Shown piece by piece: positions 38,037 to 46,872 of a DNA stretch of 59,751 bases (position 1 is its first letter; every line of letters begins with the position of its first letter). Origin of the DNA: Zymogenus sp964542895 (GTDB lineage: Bacteria; Desulfobacterota; Zymogenia; Zymogenales; Zymogenaceae); NCBI GenBank assembly GCA_964542895.1, contig CAZIWT010000005.1:1-59751 (forward strand). Reading direction: 5' to 3'. A program made the translations under genes and the position numbers. A model generated the notes under the pieces. The model was given only the letters and a program-made list of their open reading frames with translations. It was not told where the DNA came from and did not search any database.

Positions 38037-38789
38037 TTGCGTGATATTTTCGCGAACAGGCTGTATCGAATAGGACGGGGTGGTCGTGATCTCAAGGCGT
38101 TTACCGTTACCGTCAAGGAGACCAACCTGTTTATTCAGGCCGAGGAGGACCTCACCAGGCAGGCCACGGACGCCGTCCTGTCGATTCGCGGAAACATCGA
38201 GAGCTACATAGAATCGAGGCCGGAGTTCGCCGCATCCCTCAATCCGATAGGGGCGGATCCTTACGCGCCCGCTGTCGTCAAGGAGATGATCGAGGATTCG
38301 AGGCGTGCGGGCACGGGGCCGATGGCCGCCGTTGCGGGGTCGATAGCGGAGTTTGTGGCGCGGACGCTTTCCGACCGCGGGGACGGGAAGAGGGGGGAGG
38401 TGATCGTGGAGAACGGCGGGGACGTCTTTATGGTGACCGGGGGTGAGAGGGTCGTCGGCCTGTACGGCAGTGATATTCTACTGGGTCTCGGGATAAAGAT
38501 TCCAGCCGCCGACTCTGGACGGGCGGGCGTCGGCATATCTTCATCCTCGGCTCTCCTCGGCGAGTCGTTAAGCCTTGGAAGGTGCGAGCTCGCGACAGTG
38601 GTTGCAAAGCGGGGGGCGCTTTCGGACGCGACGGCCACGGCCCTCGGTAACATGGTCAAAAGCGAGAGGGACATCGAGAGGTCGCTGGAGGAAATTTTGT
38701 ATATCCCGGATGTGGTAGGAGGGGTTGTGGTGATCGACGGCAGGATGGGGATAAAAGGTGATATTGAGCTTGTCGCCCTGGGCGATTAG
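38037..38789 (+). CDS. UPF0280 family (ApbE-like) protein
   Basis: The 250-residue protein matches UPF0280. RLYRIGRGGRDLKAFTVTVKET opens it, then PIGADPYAPAVVKEMIEDS, and the core GTGPMAAVAGSIAEFVARTL and VIVENGGDVFMV, which resemble the FAD-binding strand of ApbE. SDATATALGNMV also fits. Function is unknown for the family; it occurs mainly in methanogens and some deltaproteobacteria. TTG 38037 is the only sensible start. It lies 136 bp after cysE. Confidence 0.85.
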   Translation: MRDIFANRLYRIGRGGRDLKAFTVTVKETNLFIQAEEDLTRQATDAVLSIRGNIESYIESRPEFAASLNPIGADPYAPAVVKEMIEDSRRAGTGPMAAVAGSIAEFVARTLSDRGDGKRGEVIVENGGDVFMVTGGERVVGLYGSDILLGLGIKIPAADSGRAGVGISSSSALLGESLSLGRCELATVVAKRGALSDATATALGNMVKSERDIERSLEEILYIPDVVGGVVVIDGRMGIKGDIELVALGD

Positions 38790-39269
38790 TTTTTAATACG
38801 ATTTAACTATGGCAATTTGACGATTCGGCCTGAATCACTATGATACGGAATATCTACGGAGTGTCTATTGACAACCGCCGCTTCTGATAATACACGCTCT
38901 TTACAATCCCCCGTTTTCCCCAATTCTCGGCTCCTCGCTATCCCCCGCTTCTCTCAATCCCAAATCAATTTTGTGCCACCGCCCCCAGTTTTCCCTGCCC
39001 TTATTTGAGCCTTTCCCTATATCGTTTCTCTCCCCTTTAGGCCCACACTAACTTGCAACAATCCCTAATTTACGGTATCCCCTCTATTGCGCCACCCCCA
39101 GATTGCGCTGGCCCCCGCCCCAGCTTGACCTGCTTGTGATTTACGCCAGCCTTCACTATACCCTGCCTGTCCACCTATTTGCACCGCCCCCAACCTGCGC
39201 CTCCCCCCTTTGCGCCCGCCCCAACTTGTCCCAATCCCCTCTTTCTATCCTTTTTATGGTTCGGTGGAT
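38790..39269. repeat. C-rich, strand-asymmetric intergenic region with degenerate repeats
   Basis: About 480 bp without a credible gene. From about 38905 the plus strand is made of C runs, and the motif TTGYRCCRCCCCCARNTT recurs loosely at 38970-38991, 39086-39104, 39178-39196 and 39210-39226. The minus strand therefore has many G3-G6 runs that could form quadruplexes. Short plus-strand frames here are Pro-rich by composition only. Confidence 0.6.
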
Positions 39270-39431
39270 TTACCTATCGAAGCCAATCCCACCGAGGCCT
39301 ACGTTGCCGCGGGGTGCCGCCTCTTTATAGTAGCCGTACCCGACGTAGGGGCTTGAAGTAGCGCAGGCTGAAAGGATGAGAACGGCGAATATGGATAAAA
39401 GCAAAAAGGCCAATTTCATTTTTCTAATCAT
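39270..39431 (-). CDS. Tiny lipoprotein
   Basis: The 53-residue product starts MIRKMKLAFLLLSIFAVLIL and continues LSAC, a clear lipobox at about residue 22. The mature part is only some 32 residues, ending GNVGLGGIGFDR. ATG 39431 follows a run of six Gs at seven bases. It is a membrane-anchored small lipoprotein of unknown role, similar in size to entericidin-like lipoproteins though not recognisably one. Confidence 0.6.
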   Translation of the reverse strand: MIRKMKLAFLLLSIFAVLILSACATSSPYVGYGYYKEAAPRGNVGLGGIGFDR

Positions 39432-39647
39432 TATATTACCCCCCGAATAATTCACCCTTAAGTGGTTTTGTATTAGGGTATTAGAGTATTATAATTTTAT
39501 GGTCAAGTCAAGAGGAAACTTAATGGACGGTGTAAAAATTTGAGGTGGAAGGGATATCGGAAAGGGGGGGCAGAAAACCGGCCGGGACGATACCCCTTTT
39601 CTTTTTTATCAACGGCTGTACGATCAGCCCCCCATGGCTCGATTAGC

Positions 39648-40184
39648 TCATTGTGAGTATCTCTTTATCGCTTCCTCCCAGACACCCCGGCTCTTGAGGA
39701 TGAACTCGACCACCTCTCTGACGGCACCCCTTCCGCCCGGCTTTTCGGTAATAATATCCGCGGTCTTCAGGACCTCGTCGACGGAGTCGGCGACGGCTAC
39801 CGCAAGCCCTACCATTCTCATCGCCGGGATGTCGATGAGGTCGTCCCCTATGTATGCCGCATCGCCGCCGGTCAGCCTCGCCTCCTTGAGGATCTTCTCG
39901 ACAGTCTCACCTTTTTTGATCGCCCCCTGGTAAAGGTAGTCTATCGAGAGCTCCCTGGCGCGGTGTTTTACGACTTTGGAGCTCCTCCCCGTCACGATAG
40001 CGGTCTTTATTCCCGCCCGGCCCAGCATCTTGATTCCGTGGCCGTCCCTCACGTCGAAGAACTTGGATTCGACGCCTTTGTCGTCGATCACGATCCGGCC
40101 GTCGGTCAAGACGCCGTCCACGTCCATAATTAGAATCTTGACGTTGGAGGCCCGTTTTTTAGCGTCCTTTGCTTTTATCTTCAT
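39648..40184 (-). CDS. kdsC: 3-deoxy-D-manno-octulosonate 8-phosphate phosphatase
   Basis: The 178-residue HAD phosphatase releases KDO, needed for the lipid A inner core, which supports a Gram-negative envelope. The nucleophile motif ILIMDVDGVLTDGRI lies at about 18-32, motif II in IVTGRSSKVV, and the DD motif in YIGDDLIDIPAM. The short, cap-less form fits KdsC. ATG 40184 follows AAAGGA. It follows thyX by 30 bp. Confidence 0.9.
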   Translation of the reverse strand: MKIKAKDAKKRASNVKILIMDVDGVLTDGRIVIDDKGVESKFFDVRDGHGIKMLGRAGIKTAIVTGRSSKVVKHRARELSIDYLYQGAIKKGETVEKILKEARLTGGDAAYIGDDLIDIPAMRMVGLAVAVADSVDEVLKTADIITEKPGGRGAVREVVEFILKSRGVWEEAIKRYSQ

Positions 40185-40214
40185 CGATTCCTTTCTCAGA
40201 GATTTTAGTTTTAT

Positions 40215-41738
40215 CTACAGTCCCTTTTTCGTCTCTTCGAACGTGTCCTTTGAGCAGGCAAGCGCCGTGCCTATGGGGAGGACCTCGCCCGCCAGTCTTA
40301 CCATCTCGGCGGACAGGTTCCTTATGTCCCACTGGGCCGTCCTGTCCATCCTGATCCTCGCGATGTGGTAGAGCTCCCTGAGGTTTAAGGAGATAAGGGC
40401 CCTGAGCCTGTGGGCGTTGGTCAGGATGTAGGGTGCGGCCTGGGGCGATACCCCCCTTATCTTTTCGTATATGTCCCTTGTGCCTTCGGCGGCCCTCATA
40501 AAATCGTCCTTCAGGCCCGCCTCGACGATCGTCTCCGGGACTTCCACGCCGAGGTCGGGATCGTACTCCTGTCTTGTTATCGTCGCCATCCTGTGGCGCT
40601 TCAGCTGGGCGAAGCAGGAAGAGGAGACAACCGCCTCGAAGGTTAGGCCTATCGTCTCGAACTCCCTCAGGGCGCGGTCGTAGGACTCCATGTATTTGAA
40701 GGAGGACTTGACTATCTCCTCGATTTTATCTTTTTCCATCCCCTTTATCGAGTTCAGGAGTGTTTCGTAGTCGAGGTCGGTCTGGGGAAAGACCAGCGCC
40801 GCGGCAAGGCGGGCGTCCCCGTCTTTTGTGTAATCGGCGAGCTTTAAGGGAGTATCTTCTATCCCCTTGTCGCTCCGGCTGGTTTGTGAGTTTTTTGTGA
40901 ACGACTTCCCTATCAGCTCTCTCGTCTTCGTGTCGTAGTCGGTCCCCTTGGCGTATTTTATAACGGAGGGGGCGTGGGGGTAGAGGGCATCGTAGATCGT
41001 CTTGGAGAGCTCCCTCGCCTCGTTCAGCCCGCTTGCCGAGAGCCTTCTCATGGTCATCTCGAGGACCCTGGCGTTTGCGGTCATCCCCATCTGGGTCTGG
41101 GTGGCGAGGGGGACGATGTATCGTGCGTCCTCCTTGGCCCAGCCGTCGAGGGTGACCTTGCCCCTTTTATCTTTTGCGAGGTCAGGGTGTTTTTTGTGTA
41201 TCATGGGGAGTAGCGCCTCGTAGAAGGTGTGGTACGTACCGTTTAGGCTTTCGACGGCGTTCCTGAAGGGGGTTTCGAGGCCCGCTTCGACCATCTCTTT
41301 CGGGATGACGTGATCGTCGGTCAGGGTTATGTACCTCTGCGATTTCTCGGTGTAGGAGGCGAGCCTCGTCCTCTGGAGCTCTTCGGTAACGAGCCTCGAT
41401 ATCCCGATGATGTCGAGGTTGAAGACGGCGTGCTCCGCCACCGACGAGTGTCCCATGCCGAAGATGATCGATTCGTTTGACCTTCTCGACGTCTCGACCT
41501 CCTTTAGGGCGTCGAGCCTTATCTCGTTTACCGGCCTGGGGTCCCTGCTTATGCGGGCGTAGGCCGCGCTGAAGGTCTCCGGAGTCAGCTCTTCCGAGGC
41601 CCCGAACCTGTCGAGGAAATCTGAAATCTCTTCACCGCTTCCACTTTTGATCCTTAAGGCCGCGCTTTTGTATTCGAACAGTCGCTCAACGTCAACGTTA
41701 AATCCGGAAAGAATGACCTTCATTTTAGTTTTACTCAT
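40215..41738 (-). CDS. Double-length flavin-dependent thymidylate synthase-like protein
   Basis: The 507-residue protein contains two ThyX-like halves. In the first, FGMGHSSVAEHAVFNLDIIG precedes LQRTRLASYTEKSQRY, near the family RHR-type signature but with RTR. In the second, AQLKRHRMATITRQEYD supplies an RHR, followed by NLRELYHIARIRMDRTAQWD. ThyX makes dTMP with methylene-folate and FAD. Normal ThyX has about 220-250 residues, so this is a tandem fusion; whether both halves act is unknown. AAGGAGC lies ten bases before the ATG. Confidence 0.8.
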   Translation of the reverse strand: MSKTKMKVILSGFNVDVERLFEYKSAALRIKSGSGEEISDFLDRFGASEELTPETFSAAYARISRDPRPVNEIRLDALKEVETSRRSNESIIFGMGHSSVAEHAVFNLDIIGISRLVTEELQRTRLASYTEKSQRYITLTDDHVIPKEMVEAGLETPFRNAVESLNGTYHTFYEALLPMIHKKHPDLAKDKRGKVTLDGWAKEDARYIVPLATQTQMGMTANARVLEMTMRRLSASGLNEARELSKTIYDALYPHAPSVIKYAKGTDYDTKTRELIGKSFTKNSQTSRSDKGIEDTPLKLADYTKDGDARLAAALVFPQTDLDYETLLNSIKGMEKDKIEEIVKSSFKYMESYDRALREFETIGLTFEAVVSSSCFAQLKRHRMATITRQEYDPDLGVEVPETIVEAGLKDDFMRAAEGTRDIYEKIRGVSPQAAPYILTNAHRLRALISLNLRELYHIARIRMDRTAQWDIRNLSAEMVRLAGEVLPIGTALACSKDTFEETKKGL

Positions 41739-41790
41739 TAAAAATTTGCTCCTTGAAGTTTTGCTCCTTAAAATATTTTCGTTTTACTCG

Positions 41791-42645
41791 TTAATATGTC
41801 CTTTTAAATCCCAATCCGCCTATAAAGAGAAACATCAATATAATGGGGATCCCGCCGAGGAGGGAAGCGGCACAGAACTCCGGCCAGTTTGTGGAAAAAT
41901 CCCCCTCCAGAAACGACCTCAATCCCAGGGCCAGCGTGTAGAGCTTCGAGTCGGTCAGTACCACCGCCGCGAGGAGGAAGTCGCAGTAGGCGGCGATGAA
42001 GTTGAAGGCGAAGGCGACAAGGAGGATCGGGGCGGTGGTGGGAAGGACAATGGAGAGATAGATTTTTAAGGGCCCCGCACCGTCGAGGGTCGCCGCCTCC
42101 TCCATCGACCTCGGCACCGTGTCGAAGAAGCCCTTGATCATCCAGGTCGTGAAGGGGATCGCCCCTGCCAGGTAAACGAGGACAAGGGCGGTCAGTGTGT
42201 CGAGAATCTTGAAGAACTGGAGTATCTTGTATATGGCGACAATCGACATGATCCCCGGGAAGAGCTGGACGATAAGAAGCGTCGAGGTCATTACCTCCCT
42301 CCCCTTAAAGGCGTACCGGGAGAGGACGTGGGCGGATAGGGACGTGAGAAGGACGGCCAGAAGGGCGGTCATCCCGGATACGTAGACCGAGTTCTTTATC
42401 CAGAGGAGGAAGTCGGTCTCGGTAATTAACCTGACGTAGTTGTCGAGGGTGAAGCCCTCGGGAAGGAGCCTCCCGGAGTAGAGTTCCCCCCCGGCCGAGA
42501 AGGAGACCGACAGGATGAAGAGGATCGGGATCGAGGAGAAGAGGGCGATGAGGACTATAAAGGAGGTCCCCGTCAGGGATGCGGGAAGGTCCCTCACCAT
42601 CTTGACACCTGCCCCGGTCAATTTGATTTCGGCTGTCGGCTTCAT
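41791..42645 (-). CDS. ABC sugar-type transporter permease, MalG-like
   Basis: The 284-residue inner-membrane protein has six hydrophobic helices. The EAA loop EEAATLDGAGPLKIYLSIVLP lies near 195-215, where the ATPase docks. The MalG-type pattern LFPGIMSIVAIYKILQ fits. It partners with the MalF-like permease 31 bp upstream in the same operon. It ends with a short tail FIGGLGFKRTY. Substrate is presumably a carbohydrate or glycerol derivative, but the sequence does not say which. Confidence 0.88.
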   Translation of the reverse strand: MKPTAEIKLTGAGVKMVRDLPASLTGTSFIVLIALFSSIPILFILSVSFSAGGELYSGRLLPEGFTLDNYVRLITETDFLLWIKNSVYVSGMTALLAVLLTSLSAHVLSRYAFKGREVMTSTLLIVQLFPGIMSIVAIYKILQFFKILDTLTALVLVYLAGAIPFTTWMIKGFFDTVPRSMEEAATLDGAGPLKIYLSIVLPTTAPILLVAFAFNFIAAYCDFLLAAVVLTDSKLYTLALGLRSFLEGDFSTNWPEFCAASLLGGIPIILMFLFIGGLGFKRTY

Positions 42646-42676
42646 TAAAAAGCCTCCTTACTTCTCCTCGTCTCTC

Positions 42677-43597
42677 TCAAAATACCTCCTCCCTCCCCCT
42701 TCTTATCCGTCTAAGATTATACAGGGTAATTAGGCCTATGGCAACAAATACGATTACCGCGTATGCGGCGGCCAGCCCGTATCTCCTGCTCTGGAGGGTG
42801 AGTTTGAAAATGTAGGAGATAATGATGTCCGTAGAGCCCGCGCCGCCGATGCTCCCCGGGCTCGTGGGGCCGCCCGCCGTCAGGAGGTAGATGGCGGTGA
42901 AGTTGTTGAACGAGGCGGAAAATCCCATCACCAGAACCGGGATCATCCTTCTTACCACCAGCGGGAGCGTAAAGGAGGTGAAGATCGCGAGAGACCCGGC
43001 GCCGTCGAGGCGCGCCGCCTCCATCACCCCGCCCGGGATCGTCCTTATTATTCCTGTGGCCATGGTGGTCATAAATGGTATCCCGAGCCATACGCTGACC
43101 ACGATTACGGATAGTCTGGCCGTGTTGTGATCGGTAAGCCACGGGGTCTTTGCGAGGCCGAGCTGATCGAGGAGGAGATTTACCGCCCCGAAGTTGTAGT
43201 TCAAAAGCCCCTTCCATATCAGGATGGTGATGAACGCCGGCACCACCCAGGGGAGTATCATGAGGGGCCAGGCTGTGGCGGATATAAAGCGGGGGGTCTT
43301 GTTCAAGGCATCCGCCGCCAGGACACCGATGATAAAGGGGACGACGATCGATACGACGGAGTAGACGACGTTCCAAAGCCCCACCCTGAAGAAATCCGAG
43401 ACGGGGCTTGTGAAAATCGTCATGTAGTTCAAAAGCCCCACGAAGTCGTAGCTGTCGTAGTGGTAGAGGCTCATGTTCGTGGTGGAGATGTAGACGTTGT
43501 AGAGGATGGGCGCAACGGAGAGGATCAGGACGAAAAAGACGATCGGGGCCAGTGTTGAGATTATGAACAGGCCTTCCCTTTTTCTCACGTTCTTCAT
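42677..43597 (-). CDS. ABC sugar-type transporter permease, MalF-like
   Basis: The 306-residue inner-membrane protein has six helices and an EAA loop (MEAARLDGAGSLAIFTSFTLP). NNFTAIYLLTAGGPTSPGS is the typical MalF-like stretch after it. Its start overlaps the stop of the binding-protein gene by 4 bp (43594-43597), so the two are coupled. The operon holds binding protein, MalF-like and MalG-like subunits but no ATP-binding subunit. Confidence 0.88.
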   Translation of the reverse strand: MKNVRKREGLFIISTLAPIVFFVLILSVAPILYNVYISTTNMSLYHYDSYDFVGLLNYMTIFTSPVSDFFRVGLWNVVYSVVSIVVPFIIGVLAADALNKTPRFISATAWPLMILPWVVPAFITILIWKGLLNYNFGAVNLLLDQLGLAKTPWLTDHNTARLSVIVVSVWLGIPFMTTMATGIIRTIPGGVMEAARLDGAGSLAIFTSFTLPLVVRRMIPVLVMGFSASFNNFTAIYLLTAGGPTSPGSIGGAGSTDIIISYIFKLTLQSRRYGLAAAYAVIVFVAIGLITLYNLRRIRRGREEVF

Positions 43598-44937
43598 CGC
43601 TTCATCTCCGAGATTACCGTCTTTAAGCGCTCCTCCATCGTGCAGAGGGCGTCCTTAGGGGTCGATTTTCCCTCGAGGGTGAGGTTTACGCCGTCGGCAA
43701 AGGCGTCCCAGACAAGCTCGCCCGCCGGGTCGTTCGGAAAGGGGAGGGAGTCCCCGGCGATTTTTACCGAGGTCTTCAAGGTCGGCTCCCTCTTGTAGTC
43801 CTCATCGGTGTAAACTAACGGGTTTGCCATGACGCGAACGCCCCCGGAGGCCTCGAAGTAGGTTCTCAGGTTTTCGGGCCTGAGGAGAAAGGCGACGAAC
43901 GTGAGAGCGTCCTCCTTTTTATTCGAGTAGGCCGAGACGGCGACCCCCATCAGCGTGGAGAGGGGGCGCCCCCGCCTCCCGTCGGCGAAGGGGGGGATGG
44001 GGTGATATCCCACGTCGATGCCGAGCGACCTGTAGTAAGGGATAAGGTACGTCCCGTGGATCATCGCCGCCGCCTTCCCCCTGGAGAAGAGGTCCGAGAT
44101 GATCGGATAGGTGATACCCTTCGGGATGAGCGGCGGAGCGCCGCCTTGGATTTTTGTCAGTCCTTTCATAAACATCAGGGCCGAAATCCCGCCCTCCGTG
44201 CAGAAGCCGAGGTTCCCCGTGTCGTATACCCCGGCCGTATCTTCGGCGAAGATGTAGGCTCCGTTCGCGTCGTAGAAGGGAAAGGTGAAGTAAAGGTTCG
44301 TCGGGTCGGTTAAAAAGCCGTAGGTGTCCACCTTCCCGTCGCCGTCCGTGTCCCGGGTGAGATTGGTGGCCGTCTCGATAAGCTCCTCCACCGTGTCGGG
44401 GGCGCTTTTTACCATCTCCATGTTGATGACCAGGCCGTAGGACTCCACGGTAAGCGGCACGCCGTAGAGCCCGGCGTTTCTACCGTCCCCGCCGCTCCAC
44501 GTGAATGCGGAGACGAGGGATTCCGGGCAGTCTTTCAAAGACGCCGACATATCTATTATATCAGCATCCAAAGACGCAATATCCATCGCCATCGGCGCTA
44601 TAAGCTTCATCAGCGCCAGGGCCCCCACCGAAGTGTGGGTTATGCTAAGGACGTCCGGCCCTTTACCGGCCGGGGCGGCGAGCTCCAGCTTCGTCGTTAT
44701 CTCGAAGATACCTATCTCCCTCACGTCGACTTTGATCCCGCTCTTTTCCGTAAACCTCTTCCCGATCAGTCTTACGGCCTTCGCCTCCTCACTACTCATC
44801 GTGACCCAGAAGGTCAGCGTGGGCGTCTCAGCCTCCGGTGTCCCCCTGCATGAGCCGAAGAGGGCCAATGAGAGGAGGAGAGGGATCGCGATTATGGATA
44901 CGGCTCCTCTTTTTGTTGTGCCGTGTACAAAATACAT
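43594..44937 (-). CDS. ABC transporter substrate-binding lipoprotein
   Basis: The 447-residue protein has an N-terminal export signal ending LFGSC, a lipobox at about residue 30, so it is a lipoprotein facing the periplasm. TLTFWVTMSSEEAKAVRLIG and GKGPDVLSITHTSVGALA fit the family 1 (MalE-like) binding proteins. The periplasmic fold has DTDGDGKVDTYGF in the middle, a calcium-binding-like loop. ATG 44937 has only a weak GGAA. It is the first gene of the ABC operon. Confidence 0.88.
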   Translation of the reverse strand: MYFVHGTTKRGAVSIIAIPLLLSLALFGSCRGTPEAETPTLTFWVTMSSEEAKAVRLIGKRFTEKSGIKVDVREIGIFEITTKLELAAPAGKGPDVLSITHTSVGALALMKLIAPMAMDIASLDADIIDMSASLKDCPESLVSAFTWSGGDGRNAGLYGVPLTVESYGLVINMEMVKSAPDTVEELIETATNLTRDTDGDGKVDTYGFLTDPTNLYFTFPFYDANGAYIFAEDTAGVYDTGNLGFCTEGGISALMFMKGLTKIQGGAPPLIPKGITYPIISDLFSRGKAAAMIHGTYLIPYYRSLGIDVGYHPIPPFADGRRGRPLSTLMGVAVSAYSNKKEDALTFVAFLLRPENLRTYFEASGGVRVMANPLVYTDEDYKREPTLKTSVKIAGDSLPFPNDPAGELVWDAFADGVNLTLEGKSTPKDALCTMEERLKTVISEMKR

Positions 44938-45260
44938 CGGGGATTCCGAAAGCCTTTAAAAACGTTTTAGTCTGCGGTTAAGGTCGAATTGGGAAAAACC
45001 GTAAAGCCGCTTAATAAGTCTATTTCAAGGCGTTTTTCGGGTCAAGCTTAAAAGGTCGGTCAGGGATATTTTCCGCCTTGATAAGATCGAGGGATGAGTG
45101 TTACGGTCCGCGGTTTTGGCCGGGCGCCCTTTCTTGATGTCCGTGGGGTTTTGGATGCTTGGTCGATAAAAAAGTCCACGTCGACGGGCCCTTCAATATG
45201 GACGGTTTTCCAATTCAGGGTATTATTGGTGATCGCTTCCTTGCTCCCCGCCCGAATTAT
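44938..45260. other. Intergenic region without a recognised gene
   Basis: About 320 bp upstream of the ABC operon. No open frame of natural composition and no clear promoter are seen; a plus-strand frame here is a shadow of the membrane protein at 45261-45635. Confidence 0.5.
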
Positions 45261-45635
45261 TCAGGCTTTCTTGGAGCCGGCCCTTTTCAGGATATAGGCT
45301 GTCAGGTAAAGGGCGAAGACGATGATGAGATATATCATCAGGTAATAGAGCGCCCCCTCGATCTGGCCCATGACCTTGAAGTTAAGGGCGGTTGGGTTGT
45401 TTACGAGGGATTCGTACCTGTAATTGCAGCCGTAGAATTTCCGGGATATCCCCCCGACGAGGACCGCGGCTATGGCGGTGAGCTTGATCATAGTTGCGAG
45501 ACGCTTCGGGTTGACGGGGATGGATACCGAGGAGAGCACATCCTCGACGTTCCTTAAGACTAAAAGAGTCAGTATAACGCCGACCGCGGTTGCGGCGATA
45601 AGCCCCGAAACGTAATATATGAGAACGGTGTTCAT
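45261..45635 (-). CDS. Small three-TM membrane protein A (paralogue of 45917-46264)
   Basis: The 124-residue protein has three hydrophobic helices at about 4-26, 47-63 and 92-115, with a cysteine-containing loop (KFYGCNYRYESL) and a basic tail (RAGSKKA). Its plan and several positions match the next protein upstream: MN..IY at the start, a basic second helix and QLE/QIE before the third. I do not recognise a family. The start at 45635 has AAGGGC upstream. Confidence 0.55.
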   Translation of the reverse strand: MNTVLIYYVSGLIAATAVGVILTLLVLRNVEDVLSSVSIPVNPKRLATMIKLTAIAAVLVGGISRKFYGCNYRYESLVNNPTALNFKVMGQIEGALYYLMIYLIIVFALYLTAYILKRAGSKKA

Positions 45636-45916
45636 TTAGTGGCCCTTTTTGGGTCGATGGGCATGGGGGGTTTTTCATACGTTTTGTCGGCCCAAATGTC
45701 CGGCATATGGGCCATAGCCTGCAGCCCTATCCCCCTGGAGTCCGTAAAGATTTACCTCTCCCTTTATCTTGAAGCCCGATAAGAAGTCCTTTCAAATCGA
45801 TTATCTATGCTGGACAAGGTCAAACGATAACCTAAAAATCCAATCCTACCCCTGCCTTTAGAAAAAAGCCCCTTGGTGCGCGTGTTTGGAAGGTCGCTCG
45901 AGGCTCTCCCGGCGGG

Positions 45917-46264
45917 TTACTTTTTCTTTGCGCCGATTGCCCACCCGATGAGGAGAGCGGAAAAGAGAATAAGAAACACCCATAGGAGCCGAAAGAGCAT
46001 AGCCTCGAGCTGATCCACCACGGCCCAGACGAGGACGAGCTGATCTTGTTTGGCGCTTTCCGGATAGGTTTCGGACAAGGCCCCGGAGACCGATGCCAGC
46101 ATTACAACGGTGTAGATTATCTTCGCCCAAAATTTTTGTACCTGTGATTCGGAAAAAAGAGTGCCGATGAAGGATTTTAAGCCACCCCTGAATATAATAC
46201 AGAGGAGGATGCCGAGGATTACGGATATTGCGGCTACGGTCAGATAAATGCAGAAGATGTTCAT
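45917..46264 (-). CDS. Small three-TM membrane protein B (paralogue of 45261-45635)
   Basis: The 115-residue protein has helices at about 4-26, 47-63 and 86-110 and a basic tail GAKKK. It shares topology, spacing and scattered identities with protein A, so an old duplication is likely. ATG 46264 follows GGAGAT seven bases upstream, good support for a real gene. Function unknown. The stretch between A and B (281 bp) has no gene. Confidence 0.6.
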   Translation of the reverse strand: MNIFCIYLTVAAISVILGILLCIIFRGGLKSFIGTLFSESQVQKFWAKIIYTVVMLASVSGALSETYPESAKQDQLVLVWAVVDQLEAMLFRLLWVFLILFSALLIGWAIGAKKK

Positions 46265-46472
46265 TTTTTTATCTCCAATTTATATCTCGAATGGATTTGA
46301 ACGAGGTGCAAAATTACGAAGCCCGGCGGATATTTTAGATTCAATTGTTTAAACGACCCCGGGATTCTGAAATCTTCCTCTGTTGGAATAAAAATAGATT
46401 TCGCAGTTGTAGAGCGGATCTGCGGGGGAAACGGGGCCGCTGTTTAAATGGCGGGAGAGCTTGAGGGAAAAC

Positions 46473-46670
46473 CTAATCCATGAATATCTTCCTGCTCTCG
46501 GAGAAATCAATCCCGAGGGCGGTCAGGATTTTCCTCTTTGTCTCCATCCGGCAGCTCTTCCCCTTCTCGATGCGGTCGACGGTAAGCACGCTGACGCCCG
46601 CCTGTCTGGCCAGCTCAGATTTGCTCAGAAGCATCTGTTCCCTTATTTCTGTCAACGTATTCTTAGCCAT
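46473..46670 (-). CDS. XRE-family helix-turn-helix regulator
   Basis: The 65-residue protein is essentially one Cro/CI-type HTH: LTEIREQMLLSKSELARQAG, then VSVLTVDRIEKGKSCRME and KRKILTALGIDF. It has no effector domain, so it may be a small repressor or partner. ATG 46670 has a purine-rich site close upstream. It lies between the small membrane proteins and the DUF4332 gene on the same strand. Confidence 0.85.
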   Translation of the reverse strand: MAKNTLTEIREQMLLSKSELARQAGVSVLTVDRIEKGKSCRMETKRKILTALGIDFSESRKIFMD

Positions 46671-46872
46671 CTCTCCATCCGATTCCTGATTGTAAATTTG
46701 CTTTGTAAAAATGCATCTCTCGGAGTCTTATAGAGTCTTATGGGATTTTCACCCCACCTGTTTGTTGTGGCCTCTAAAATACCCGTAAAAAACAACGAAA
46801 AACCTGGATTCCCGCAAACGACTAAAACCGAAACAAACAATCGTCCGTGGACTTAAAGGTATAATTCCTCTG

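Noticed and set aside
39570..39610. Hairpin AAAGGGG...CCCCTTT as terminator of kdsC
   Set aside because: The loop is long (about 25 nt) and on the minus strand the T run is only three bases; too weak to annotate.
46652..46840. 62-residue minus-strand frame
   Set aside because: It overlaps the XRE gene start, has no ribosome-binding site and shows no natural pattern.
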